Assembly (NCBI GenBank): GCA_035342095.1
Contig: DAOQWL010000023.1
Location: 4,189-68,188 of the forward strand
Source: PLanc-01 sp035342095
GTDB lineage: Bacteria > Planctomycetota > Phycisphaerae > Sedimentisphaerales > Anaerobacaceae
Reading direction: 5' to 3'
DNA: 64,000 nucleotides
Positions 25,961 to 34,529 of the stretch are shown here, in pieces; the first letter of the stretch is position 1; the number at the start of each line of letters is the position of its first letter. The notes under the pieces were generated by a model. It was not told the DNA's origin, made no database searches, and was given only the letters and a program-made list of their open reading frames with translations. A program made the translations under genes and the position numbers.

Positions 25961-25989
25961 TTGACTTCGCTCCAGGACCGCCGTATACT
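25961..25989 (+). promoter_or_regulatory. Promoter of the conserved hypothetical gene at 26014
   Basis: TTGACT (25961-25966), 17-base spacer, TATACT (25984-25989); each hexamer differs from consensus at one base. It begins about 30 bases after the MITE-like element. Confidence 0.7.
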
Positions 25990-26013
25990 CCGCCGGACGC
26001 TTGTTTGACCGAG

Positions 26014-26763
26014 ATGGATATGAATTACCAGTTCGACAAAGACAAGGTATCGCAGCACCTCGTCAAGTACGGGGTGGACATCCGGCCGCCGTTGTCACCG
26101 GAGGAGGACCGGGCCAAGCTTCAGGACTACGGCAACTGGCTCGTCAAGCAGTTTCCCGAGGTCTTCGAAACCATGCTGGTCGGCCCTCGCGAGCTGCGGG
26201 TGCAGCGAACGTTCCTGCTGCCCAACGCCAAGCGGATCGAACTGGCGACATTCGTGCTAACGAATCGCGGCCCGGTGTTCACATTCCCCGAGCGGCTGTT
26301 CATCGACCAGACGCACGAGCTGGCCATTCCCGACAAGGACAAGATCTTCCGCAGGGCCTTCGACGAGCTGCGAGGGCGCTTCGTCGAACGAACCGTCCTT
26401 CGGGTCGGCGTCGTCCACGAACTGGTTTTCGACACCGGCTTCACGGATTCACTCGATGTGATCGCCAGCAGTCTCAAGTACGAGCTGTGGCGAGAGAAGG
26501 CGAAGAACCTCCGCATCTGCATCGAGGCGCCCACCGAGGACAAGAACGTCAACATTGAGCTTCGGCCCACCCACCTGCAGCGGACCGGTCCGCATGATCC
26601 GAGCGCCACACAGGAAATGAGATTCGGCATCATCGTCAACGTCGATATCAACAACCGCCAAACCGACCGCGACCTGACCAAGGCCGCGGTCACGGACGTT
26701 CTCGCCTTTGCCAGTGACTACGTCCCTGACGAGTTGCTCAGATTCCTGAACAACGAGTATTGA
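26014..26763 (+). CDS. Conserved hypothetical protein
   Basis: 249-residue soluble protein with no signal peptide or membrane segment. It starts MDMNYQFDKDKVSQHLVKYG (a second ATG at 26020 is equally possible) and includes YGNWLVKQFPEVFETMLVGP, FTFPERLFIDQTHELAIPDK and FGIIVNVDINNRQTDRDLTK. The text reads like an alternating alpha/beta protein with a coherent hydrophobic pattern and a good promoter, so it is a real gene. I do not recognise the family. The C-terminus (LAFASDYVPDELLRFLNNEY) is followed by a hairpin that could end transcription. It stands alone between the MITE-like element and cysteine synthase. Confidence 0.8.
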   Translation: MDMNYQFDKDKVSQHLVKYGVDIRPPLSPEEDRAKLQDYGNWLVKQFPEVFETMLVGPRELRVQRTFLLPNAKRIELATFVLTNRGPVFTFPERLFIDQTHELAIPDKDKIFRRAFDELRGRFVERTVLRVGVVHELVFDTGFTDSLDVIASSLKYELWREKAKNLRICIEAPTEDKNVNIELRPTHLQRTGPHDPSATQEMRFGIIVNVDINNRQTDRDLTKAAVTDVLAFASDYVPDELLRFLNNEY

Positions 26764-27143
26764 ACCAGAGGGCGGGGACTCACCGGATTCTGCCATCACG
26801 CGAGGTTTCTGCGCGGCAGTTTCCTGCTGTGCGCGCAAAAGAAAAACAGGGCTGAGGAGCGGAGGGAGAGGAAAAGCGAGATAACCCCAGCCCTGTTATA
26901 GTGCGATACGTATCCAGGATTCAAACTGACCTACGGCACTATACCGTGGTGGGTTCAATTCAATCAAGCAAAATCTTTCACAAAGTCAGTCAAATCCTGC
27001 ATGCGACGGTTCATGACCGACCAACAGCGGGCATCCACAAACCGGCATGAAACCCCATATGTGGGCGTTCACAACGAGCACCCCCCAACATTTTGGGAGT
27101 TGTGAGATTCCCCAAGTGTTCTGACAATCGTGGGATCAGATTC
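26764..27143. other. Non-coding region with hairpins and lower GC
   Basis: Holds a hairpin at 26846-26896 (ACAGGGCTG with CAGCCCTGT, purine-rich loop of 33 bases), a likely terminator for the preceding gene. A further inverted pair TATAGTGC (26897-26904) and GCACTATA (26936-26943) follows. The stretch 26897-27010 is visibly richer in A and T than its surroundings. No protein gene is supported. Confidence 0.5.
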
Positions 27144-27172
27144 TTCAGCACGTGTTCTTTCGCAGCTACAAT
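27144..27172 (+). promoter_or_regulatory. Candidate promoter of cysteine synthase
   Basis: TTCAGC (27144-27149), 17-base spacer, TACAAT (27167-27172). The -35 is weak. A second overlapping TACAAT starts at 27172. Confidence 0.4.
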
Positions 27173-27220
27173 ACAATTGGTCTTGAGACGGGACGCTCGC
27201 AAGCCGACAAGACTCTCTAT

Positions 27221-28108
27221 ATGGCGACAGACAGTGTTCTGAGCTTGATTGGCAATACGCCGCTGCTTCAGCTTCGCGGCGAGCGGGTCTTTGCCAAGGC
27301 GGAATTCCTCAATCCCGGCGGGAGCATCAAGGACCGTATCGCGCTGGCGATGCTGGAGGCCGGCCGGCGGGACGGCACGCTCAAGCCCGGCGCGATCATC
27401 TGCGAGCCCACCAGCGGCAACACCGGCATCGGCCTGGCCCTGGTCGGCCGGCTCATGGGCCACCGCGTGCGGATCGTCATGCCGGAGGGCATGAGCGAGG
27501 AACGCAAAAAGCTCATCCGAGGTCTCGGCGCCGAGCTGATTCTCGTGCCTGACGACCAGGGCATCGCCGGCGCGGTCCGTCGGGTGGAAGAGATGGCAGC
27601 GGAAGACAAGCAAGTCTTTGTCCCGCAACAGTTTAGAAACCCGGCAAACCCGCAGGTACACTACGAGCAGACCGCCCGCGAGCTCTGGCGGCAGATGGAT
27701 GGCCAGGTCGCCTGCTTCGTCGCCGGCGTGGGCAGCGGCGGGACCCTCCAGGGCGTCGGCAAGTACCTCAAGGAGCAGGACAGGAGCATCCGCGTCGTGG
27801 CCGTCGAGCCGGAGCACCGCTCCGCATTGTTGGGACACGAGCCCGGCCTGCACCAGATCCAGGGTATTGGCGACGGCTTCGTTCCCGACGTCCTGGATGT
27901 GTCCATGGTCGACGAGGTCGTGGAGGTATCCGACGAGGACGCGATCGAGACCACCCGCAGACTGGGCCGCGATTTCGGCCTGCTGGTAGGCATCAGCTCC
28001 GGAGCCAACGTCTGGGCCGCCCGACGATTGGCCGAGAGGACTGGGGGCAATATCACGACCGTCCTGCCCGACCGCGCCGAGCGGTACTTCAGCACGGCCC
28101 TGATGTGA
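27221..28108 (+). CDS. cysK: Cysteine synthase / PLP-dependent O-acetylserine sulfhydrylase
   Basis: Makes cysteine from O-acetylserine and sulfide. The 295-residue protein has the CysK/CysM order: SLIGNTPLLQL, then FLNPGGSIKDRIA with the PLP lysine at residue 37, EPTSGNTGIGLALVG, VGSGGTLQGVGKYLKE and LLVGISSGANVWAA. It is a little shorter than E. coli CysK and closer in size to CysM, so the symbol is a family-level choice. I start at ATG 27221 (MATDSVLSLIGNTP); the frame extends to 27152 but the added residues do not look like the family. Followed by a hairpin terminator. Confidence 0.9.
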   Translation: MATDSVLSLIGNTPLLQLRGERVFAKAEFLNPGGSIKDRIALAMLEAGRRDGTLKPGAIICEPTSGNTGIGLALVGRLMGHRVRIVMPEGMSEERKKLIRGLGAELILVPDDQGIAGAVRRVEEMAAEDKQVFVPQQFRNPANPQVHYEQTARELWRQMDGQVACFVAGVGSGGTLQGVGKYLKEQDRSIRVVAVEPEHRSALLGHEPGLHQIQGIGDGFVPDVLDVSMVDEVVEVSDEDAIETTRRLGRDFGLLVGISSGANVWAARRLAERTGGNITTVLPDRAERYFSTALM

Positions 28109-28119
28109 GCGCGCAGAAA

Positions 28120-28164
28120 AAAGGCCGAGGCAGGAAGAAGGAGGACGTCTTCGCCTCAGCCTTT
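28120..28164 (+). terminator. Hairpin terminator of cysteine synthase
   Basis: AAAGGCCGAGGC pairs with GCCTCAGCCTTT with one mismatch around a 21-base purine-rich loop. It is preceded by a run of A. The layout resembles the hairpin at 26846-26896. Confidence 0.65.
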
Positions 28165-28286
28165 GTGTGCAACCGTAGCATCTACGCTTCGGACCGCTCG
28201 CTTGTTCGAGATCGCACCGAGCGGTGAGAAACGGGGAGGTTTGGCGCCGGCCAGCCCACCATTCGCAGATTATCCGCAATCAATCA

Positions 28287-28315
28287 TTGACAGATTCCAG
28301 CTCCCCCATTATCTG
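28287..28315 (+). promoter_or_regulatory. Candidate promoter of topA
   Basis: TTGACA (28287-28292), 17-base spacer, TATCTG (28310-28315). The -35 is perfect; the -10 is weak. Confidence 0.5.
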
Positions 28316-28360
28316 TCCACATCTAAACGTCAGCGGCGGAATAACCGATAAGGACCGCAA

Positions 28361-30730
28361 ATGGCAAAATCGAATTCGCACAAATCGCTCGTCATCGTCG
28401 AATCGCCCGCGAAGGCCAAGACGATCAATAGATACCTGGGTCCCGACTATGAGGTCCATGCGTCGATGGGTCACGTTCGCGATCTGCCCTCGAAGGGCTT
28501 GAACGTGGACATCGAGAACAACTTCGAACCCACCTACGACATCATGCCGGGCAAGAGGCGCGTCGTCACCCAACTGAAGGCGGCCGCCAAGAAGTGCGAC
28601 AAGCTGTACCTGGCGACAGACCTTGACCGCGAGGGCGAGGCGATCGCCTGGCACCTCGCGCAGGTCTTGGGCGTCCCCGAGGACCGCACCTACCGGGTGA
28701 TCTTCAACGCGATCACGAAGACCGCGATCAAAGAGGCATTCGCCGATCCCGGCCGGATCGATACGGACAAGGTCATGGCCCAGCAGGCGCGTCGCGTGCT
28801 CGACCGGATCGTGGGCTACGAGATCAGCCCGCTGCTGTGGAAGAAGGTCACGCGGGGCCTGTCCGCCGGTCGGGTGCAGTCCGTCGCGGTCAAGATCATC
28901 GTCGAGCGGGAAAAGGAGATCCGCGCCTTCAAGCCGGAGGAGTACTGGCTGATCCCCGCGGTCTTCACGACCGACCTGAACGCCAACTACCACCAGCAGT
29001 GGATCGATTTCATCACGCCCAAGACCCCGGACGGCAAGCCTCCCACCATCGAGCAGCAGAGCGACTGGCTGGCCCAGCGCAACGCCTTCAAGGCGGAGCT
29101 GTCCAGGATCGGCGACCAGAGATTCAGCGCCGCCAACGAGCAGGATGCCCAGAAGGTTTTCCGCGAACTCCAGAACGCACAGTTCAAGATCGCGGAGATC
29201 GAGACGAAGGAATCCGCGTCGAAGGCATCGCCGCCGTTCATCACGTCGACGTTGCAGCAGGCAGCAGCCAACCGCCTGGGTTTCACCGCCAAGCGGACGA
29301 TGGCGGTCGCCCAGCAGCTCTATGAAGGCATCGACCTGGGCTCGATGGGCTCGCTCGGCCTGATCACCTACATGCGAACCGACAGCACGCACCTGTCCGG
29401 CGAGGCCCTGGGCGAAGTCCGCAACTACATCCAGAGCCACTTCGGGCCCACGTATCTGCCCGAGAAGCCTAACTTCTACGCGGACAAGAAATCCGCGCAG
29501 CAGGCCCACGAGGCCATCCGTCCCACCGACGTCGATCTGACGCCGCAGGAGATTCGCGAGCACCTCAACGAGGAGCAGTTCAAGCTCTATGACCTCATCT
29601 GGCGCCGTTTCGTGGCCTGCCAGATGGAGCCCGCCCGCTGGAACGTCACCACATTGAACATCACCGCGCCGACCAGCGTCGGGACGGCTCTGTACAAGGC
29701 CGCGGGACGGAGTCTCGTCTTCGACGGATACAGCAGGGTCTGGCAGACCGGCTCCACCGAGCAACAGCTCCCGGCAACGCAGGTGGGCCAGTCGCTCGCG
29801 ACCGTGGACATTGAGGCCGAGCAGCACTTCACGAAGCCGCCTGCCCGATACACGGAAGCCTCGCTGGTCAAGGCGTTGGAAAAGGAAGGGATCGGCCGGC
29901 CGAGCACGTACGCGCCGATCATCAGCACGATCCAGGATCGCGGCTACGTGGAGCAGAAGGACCGCAAGTTCTTCGCCACCGACCTGGGCGAAGTCGTCAC
30001 CGCCAAGCTCGACGAGTTCTTCCCGCGGATCATGGACATCGCGTTCACCCGCCAAATGGAAGAGCAGCTCGACCGAATCGAGGAACAACATCTCGACTGG
30101 GTCCGCGTTCTCCAGGAGTTCTACGGTCCGTTCAAGGCCAATCTCGCAACGGCCACTGCGGAGATGAAGCACGCGAAGGCGGAAGCCACGCCCAGCGAGT
30201 ACAACTGCCCGGACTGCGGCCGGCAGCTCATGTACAAGTTCGGCAAGAACGGCAAGTTCCTGAGCTGCTCGGGGTATCCCGAGTGCAAATTCGCCTGCCC
30301 CTGCGACAAAGAGGGCAAGATGATGAAAGACGAAGTCAGCGAGCACAAGTGTCCGAACTGCGGCAAGCCGATGATCCGCAAGAACGGTCGGTTCGGCGCC
30401 TTCCTCGGGTGCAGCGACTACCCGACGTGCAAGACGACGTTGCGGCTGGACAAGGAAGGCAACCCGCTGCCGCCGAAGCCGCCGGCCGAATCGACGGGAA
30501 TCAAGTGCCACAAGTGCAGGACGGGCGAGCTGGTCATCCGCAAGAGCAAGCGAGGTCCGTTCCTCGGGTGCAACAAGTTCCCCCGGTGCCGAACCATCGT
30601 CAGCGCCAAGGGGATCGACCGGCTCAAGGAGCTCCAGGCCGCAGGCGAATGGCCACCCAAAGACCCGCAGCGGACACAGGAAATCCTCAACGAGATCAAG
30701 GGCGAAAAGGCCGTCGCCGCGAAGAAGTGA
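28361..30730 (+). CDS. topA: DNA topoisomerase I (type IA)
   Basis: Relaxes negative supercoils by transient single-strand cleavage. The 789-residue protein has a Toprim domain (LVIVESPAKAKTINRYLG, then YLATDLDREGEAIAWHLAQV) and the cleavage region SLGLITYMRTDSTHLSGEAL with catalytic Tyr337. ASLVKALEKEGIGRPSTYAP and the HEAIRPTDVDLTPQEIREHL region follow. The C-terminus carries three four-cysteine zinc ribbons (YNCPDCGRQLMYKFGKNGKF, HKCPNCGKPMIRKNGRFGAF, IKCHKCRTGELVIRKSKRGP). Start at ATG 28361 (MAKSNSHKSLVIVESPAKAK) fits the family. Single gene with its own promoter; a hairpin follows the stop. Confidence 0.97.
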   Translation: MAKSNSHKSLVIVESPAKAKTINRYLGPDYEVHASMGHVRDLPSKGLNVDIENNFEPTYDIMPGKRRVVTQLKAAAKKCDKLYLATDLDREGEAIAWHLAQVLGVPEDRTYRVIFNAITKTAIKEAFADPGRIDTDKVMAQQARRVLDRIVGYEISPLLWKKVTRGLSAGRVQSVAVKIIVEREKEIRAFKPEEYWLIPAVFTTDLNANYHQQWIDFITPKTPDGKPPTIEQQSDWLAQRNAFKAELSRIGDQRFSAANEQDAQKVFRELQNAQFKIAEIETKESASKASPPFITSTLQQAAANRLGFTAKRTMAVAQQLYEGIDLGSMGSLGLITYMRTDSTHLSGEALGEVRNYIQSHFGPTYLPEKPNFYADKKSAQQAHEAIRPTDVDLTPQEIREHLNEEQFKLYDLIWRRFVACQMEPARWNVTTLNITAPTSVGTALYKAAGRSLVFDGYSRVWQTGSTEQQLPATQVGQSLATVDIEAEQHFTKPPARYTEASLVKALEKEGIGRPSTYAPIISTIQDRGYVEQKDRKFFATDLGEVVTAKLDEFFPRIMDIAFTRQMEEQLDRIEEQHLDWVRVLQEFYGPFKANLATATAEMKHAKAEATPSEYNCPDCGRQLMYKFGKNGKFLSCSGYPECKFACPCDKEGKMMKDEVSEHKCPNCGKPMIRKNGRFGAFLGCSDYPTCKTTLRLDKEGNPLPPKPPAESTGIKCHKCRTGELVIRKSKRGPFLGCNKFPRCRTIVSAKGIDRLKELQAAGEWPPKDPQRTQEILNEIKGEKAVAAKK

Positions 30731-31056
30731 CGCAGCCGTCGAGTCCCTCAGACTGGACAGGCTCCTCGTCGCCTACTCCGGCGACGAGACCTGGCCGCTA
30801 AGCGAGCGCATCACCGCCTGTCCCGTCTGCAAGGTGCCGGAGTGGCTGGAGCAATCAAGCATCCGATGACGCATCTGCAGTGCCCGCGGTTCGGCGGTAC
30901 GGCGGGCGAAATGCAAGGTGGATGAAACGGGTAAAGCCAATCCGACCCGGTTTGCCCGACAGAATGGCCTTGCCGGCTTTCGCGAAGTCCAACGGTTGAC
31001 TCGCCTGTCTTCCATCACCCTTCTTTGGCATGGTTTCCTCGCACAGTGGATTGTGG
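30731..31056. other. Intergenic region after topA, hairpins only
   Basis: A perfect 9-bp hairpin CTCGTCGCC/GGCGACGAG (30765-30788) lies 35 bases after topA and may end its transcript, though no T-run follows. A second inverted pair (CGGGTAAA near 30929 with TTTGCCCG near 30951) looks repeat-like. No gene is supported between the two convergent neighbours. Confidence 0.5.
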
Positions 31057-32877
31057 TCAGTCCCCGGTGTCGATGGTCGCTCCATTGGAATCCTCACAAA
31101 GATCGCCTTCGACTTCCAACTCCATGATCGTGGTGAACCGTTTCGTCCCTCCCGGCGTGCCGATGATGCGGATCGCGTCACCGACGGTCGGAGTGAAACG
31201 GAAGGTAATCGCCTGATACATCCGGAAGCGGTCCAGTTCGGGGGACATCTCCAGGTCCGCCGGCTCGATGTACCGGCCGTCCTGTCGGATCTGCACGGTC
31301 AGATCCTCGAAGTACCCGCCGAGCGGCTCGTCGTCCCTGTAGTACGTGTTCAGCTTGCCCCAGACGATGTCGCCCTCGTGGAAGATCACCCCCTCGAACC
31401 GGACGGGTTGCGAGAAGCTCAGCTCGTACCAATCCGACTCTGCGGGCTCCGCAGCGTTCGGGACGTACGTGTAATAGGGCCTGCGGCCGTTGTGAGAGTT
31501 GTCCGTCACGCCGTCGGAAATAGAGGAGAGATTGTTGCGGTCCTTCGCGGAATCGTATCGTTCGATGGAGGCGCCCGCCATCACGGTGACGCCCGCGGCA
31601 AGCGACTTCGCCGCCAAGCCGGCAGGGCCATTCGGATCGGGATTCTCGGACTCTGGAACGAAGCCGGTTGGGTCAGGGATCCGATAGACCGTGGTCAGTC
31701 CATCGCTCGCACAGGAACCGCCGTTTCGCAGGATGTTCTCGCGGGCCATAACGAGCATATAAATCGCAATCGTCGTAATCGCATCCGACTGCGGGACGCC
31801 GGCCGTCGGATCGGGCAGACCCGGACGCGAGGTATTCTGGTACGTGTTGCCACAGAGAGCCGGGTCCGTCAGATCGCTTGGCAGACCTGAGAAGCCGAGG
31901 ATGATCCCCAGCAGGCCGCCCGCTGTCGCAGGGTTGCAGTCGCAGTCCCAGCCCGCCAGGACAGCGATCTGCACGGTCTGCTTGAAATCGCCCCCGCCGT
32001 AGAGCAGGGCCAGGACGGTGGCCCCTGTGTTGATCGTGGATTCGACCCAGTTGTAGTAACGACCGAAGCTGCCGTCGCCCTGGTAGGCGTTGTAGAGTCT
32101 CCGGCGAGCGGCCCGCCAGTCGAGGACGCCGTCGTTGGCATCTTCCAGGTACCATCTAAGCACGTCGCTGACCACAGCGGCGGTCCGACTGCTCGTCGGG
32201 ACGGCTTCCAGACCACAGCGGACGAGTTCGACCACATCCGATTCGAAGAAGGCCTGGGCATACATCGCGGCGTAGAACTGGGCCGCATGGACCGCGAAAC
32301 CGTCGTTGGTGATTCGCCCGAACCGGCCCGCCAGATCAACCGCAACCTGAGGCAGTCCGGGCGAGACCGTCCCGAGAATCTCGGTGCCGATCTGGCTGTC
32401 GATGGCATACCAATGCTCGTTGAACGTCCGGCTTCCCGTTTCAGGCGGCATCAGGCCGTCGAGCATCAGGCACCGAGCCTGCCTGTTGGCAACGTAGATG
32501 CCGCTGGCGGTCATGTGCTCGAGCCACTGGCCGGTAATCTCGCTGGAATTGCAGTCGAATCCGCAGGAAACCAAGGTGTGCAGGGCGATGTACTCGATGT
32601 CCGTGTCGTCGTCGGCATCCCAGAGGAGCTTGATCTGCCAGGGAACGGAGTCAGCCGGATTGGGTGAGGAACCACTGAAGAGCCCTTCCGTCTCGCGGCC
32701 TGCAGCATTGCCGATGAGTTGCCCGAGCCACATCCCACGCATTCTGTCGAACAACTCAGATGTCGCGATCACCTGCTCGGCGCGCGCCGCGGAGCACACG
32801 CAGGCGGCTACCCAGAATGCGACAGACAGAAGTGGACGCGAGTTACGCAACTGGACCCCCAGGATCACCCTACCCAA
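31057..32877 (-). CDS. Secreted ADP-ribosylglycohydrolase-like protein
   Basis: 606-residue exported protein. A signal peptide (LLSVAFWVAACVCSAARA) precedes a long helical domain with ADP-ribosylglycohydrolase landmarks: RMRGMWLGQLIGNAAGRETE, the acidic metal-site-like motif LLWDADDDTDIEY, and AGWDCDCNPATAGGLLGIIL. The last ~180 residues (SDGVTDNSHNGRRPYYTYVP, then WYELSFSQPVRFEGVIF) resemble a discoidin/F5-8-type carbohydrate-binding module. In secreted members the true substrate is unknown. The start is uncertain: TTG 32877 lies 7 bases after a TACAAT box, GTG 32868 is an alternative, and no Shine-Dalgarno sequence is present. Confidence 0.82.
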   Translation of the reverse strand: MGRVILGVQLRNSRPLLSVAFWVAACVCSAARAEQVIATSELFDRMRGMWLGQLIGNAAGRETEGLFSGSSPNPADSVPWQIKLLWDADDDTDIEYIALHTLVSCGFDCNSSEITGQWLEHMTASGIYVANRQARCLMLDGLMPPETGSRTFNEHWYAIDSQIGTEILGTVSPGLPQVAVDLAGRFGRITNDGFAVHAAQFYAAMYAQAFFESDVVELVRCGLEAVPTSSRTAAVVSDVLRWYLEDANDGVLDWRAARRRLYNAYQGDGSFGRYYNWVESTINTGATVLALLYGGGDFKQTVQIAVLAGWDCDCNPATAGGLLGIILGFSGLPSDLTDPALCGNTYQNTSRPGLPDPTAGVPQSDAITTIAIYMLVMARENILRNGGSCASDGLTTVYRIPDPTGFVPESENPDPNGPAGLAAKSLAAGVTVMAGASIERYDSAKDRNNLSSISDGVTDNSHNGRRPYYTYVPNAAEPAESDWYELSFSQPVRFEGVIFHEGDIVWGKLNTYYRDDEPLGGYFEDLTVQIRQDGRYIEPADLEMSPELDRFRMYQAITFRFTPTVGDAIRIIGTPGGTKRFTTIMELEVEGDLCEDSNGATIDTGD

Positions 32878-32884
32878 TCACTGT

Positions 32885-32913
32885 ATTGTACCGCAATGAC
32901 ACAAGAGATTCAA
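32885..32913 (-). promoter_or_regulatory. Promoter of the ADP-ribosylglycohydrolase-like gene
   Basis: On the minus strand TTGAAT (32913-32908), 17-base spacer, TACAAT (32890-32885). It is followed by 7 bases and a TTG codon, so the transcript may lack a leader. Confidence 0.6.
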
Positions 32914-33459
32914 GCCCATTTCTTCCCATAATCGCCAGTTTATCCATATATACAATCGATTTGTCACGCGAGACGCCCGGACCCCTTCCCATCGCTCTGC
33001 AAAGCCCGGACAAGGGTAGCAGCATAAAAGGCGTTTGGGAACCGAGGTTCTACGACCAGCTCTCTGACCTTATTTTGCCGGGAACAACTCAGCCTGGCGT
33101 TCAGTTCATGGCGCCGCGTGGATGGCCACCCCCCTTCTTCCATGTTCTTTGCCTTCGGATACTTATGTGATAAAAGGACTGCCCGTTTGCCGATAGAACC
33201 CAATATCGAGCCGGTGGCGGTGGTATGGGTACATGGACTGTATGGGATTGCGATGCCATCGGACCAACGGATACGGCAGGGATGCCTTCTCTCCCTTTTG
33301 CACGTCCGACGGGCACGGAGTGCGCCCAGATTGCCGGTTGCCCGCGCCCTGCAAATCGAGTAGTGTGGTCCCTGCACGGTGGACGCCATGTCTTTTCCCG
33401 GACGTTGAGCAGCGTTCGCGAGATCGTGCCAAAGAGGGTTCAATAAGGGCAACAGGAGT
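32914..33459. other. Long leader region before the polysaccharide locus
   Basis: About 550 bases without a supported gene. Frames present lack ribosome binding sites and family resemblance. The region likely holds the promoter and untranslated leader of the polysaccharide locus, but I could not single out a convincing promoter. Confidence 0.4.
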
Positions 33460-34425
33460 ATGAAAGCACTCATCACGGGCGGAGCGGGTTTTATCGGCTC
33501 TCACTTGGCGGAACGCCTGCTCCGCGGCGGCAACGACGTGATCGTCGTGGACAACCTCAGCACGGGCCGGCTCGCCAACCTGGACACCTTCCGCCATCAC
33601 GGCGGCTTCCAGTTCGTCAAGGGCGACATCCGCGACGTGAACCTGATACAGTTGCTCGTCTCCCAGTGCGAGGTGGTCTTCCACCTGGCAGCGGCGGTCG
33701 GCGTGCAGCTCATCGCCGACACCCCGGTTCATACGATCGAGACCAATATCGCCGGCACGGAGGTCGTCCTGGAAGCGGCCAACAAGTTCGGACGCAAGAT
33801 CCTCCTGGCGTCGAGCAGCGAGGTCTACGGCAAGAGCGAGAAGATCCCCTTTGGCGAGGACGACGATTTCGTGCTTGGCAGTACCGCGTTCTCCCGCTGG
33901 GCCTATGCGTGCAGCAAGGCCATCGACGAGTTCCTGGGCCAGGCGTTCCACCAGCAATATGGCCTGGGCGTCGTCAGCGCGCGATTCTTCAACACCATCG
34001 GGCCGCGGCAGACCGGTCGGTACGGCATGGTCGTGCCCCGCTTCGTACAGTGGGCCCTCAAGAACGAGCCCATCCAGATCTACGGCACAGGCAGACAGAC
34101 CCGGTGCTTCTGCTACGTCGAGGACCTGGTCGATGCGGTGATCGCCCTGATGGACTGCGATCAGGCTGCAGGCAAGGTCTTCAATATCGGGTCTTCGGAA
34201 GAAGTGACCGTGGAGGCCCTGGCGGACCGGATCATCACGATCACAGGCAGCAGGAGCAGCAAGCAGTTCGTGCCCTACGAGGTCGCCTACGGCCGGCCTA
34301 TCGAGGACCTGATGCGACGCGTGCCGAACACCGAGCGAATTCGCAGCGCCGTCGGCTGGCAGCCGAAGACAACCCTCGATCAGACCCTGCGGATCATCGT
34401 GGAGCACTACAGGAACAACTCGTAA
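33460..34425 (+). CDS. NAD-dependent nucleotide-sugar epimerase/dehydratase
   Basis: Extended short-chain dehydrogenase acting on an NDP-sugar in the cytoplasm. The 321-residue protein has the NAD motif TGGAGFIGSH, the DNLSTG loop, the catalytic region LLASSSEVYGKSEKIPF and WAYACSKAIDEFL (Tyr-x3-Lys), and RFFNTIGPRQTGRYGMVVPR. The sequence is nearest in feel to UDP-glucuronate decarboxylases and UDP-glucose 4-epimerases; the product sugar cannot be decided. First gene of the polysaccharide locus. An AGGAG lies only 1-2 bases before the ATG, an unusually tight spacing. The stop touches a palindromic repeat. Confidence 0.9.
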   Translation: MKALITGGAGFIGSHLAERLLRGGNDVIVVDNLSTGRLANLDTFRHHGGFQFVKGDIRDVNLIQLLVSQCEVVFHLAAAVGVQLIADTPVHTIETNIAGTEVVLEAANKFGRKILLASSSEVYGKSEKIPFGEDDDFVLGSTAFSRWAYACSKAIDEFLGQAFHQQYGLGVVSARFFNTIGPRQTGRYGMVVPRFVQWALKNEPIQIYGTGRQTRCFCYVEDLVDAVIALMDCDQAAGKVFNIGSSEEVTVEALADRIITITGSRSSKQFVPYEVAYGRPIEDLMRRVPNTERIRSAVGWQPKTTLDQTLRIIVEHYRNNS

Positions 34426-34529
34426 CCACAGAGGACGCGGAGGGTCGCAGAGGATGGAGATCAAGAGAATGGTGAACGGCTTATGAGTGCGAAACGCAAT
34501 CCTTCGCGTCCTTTGCGTCCTCTGCGGTT
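34424..34529. repeat. GCAGAGGACGC-type inverted repeat at the epimerase/FKP junction
   Basis: The left arm begins AACCACAGAGGACGCGG at the epimerase stop; the right arm (34498-34529) is its imperfect complement, rich in CCTTTGCGTCC and CCTCTGCGGTT. The ATG of the next gene lies in the loop, and the right arm encodes its residues 6-16. The same family occurs at 44825-44931 and 48739-48816. Confidence 0.8.

Noticed and set aside
33209..33222. ops-like sequence GGCGGTGGTATG upstream of the polysaccharide locus
   Set aside because: Matches the RfaH ops element at only 9 of 12 positions. A similar GGCGGTAGGGT at 21796 lies in an unrelated context, so chance is likely in GC-rich DNA.
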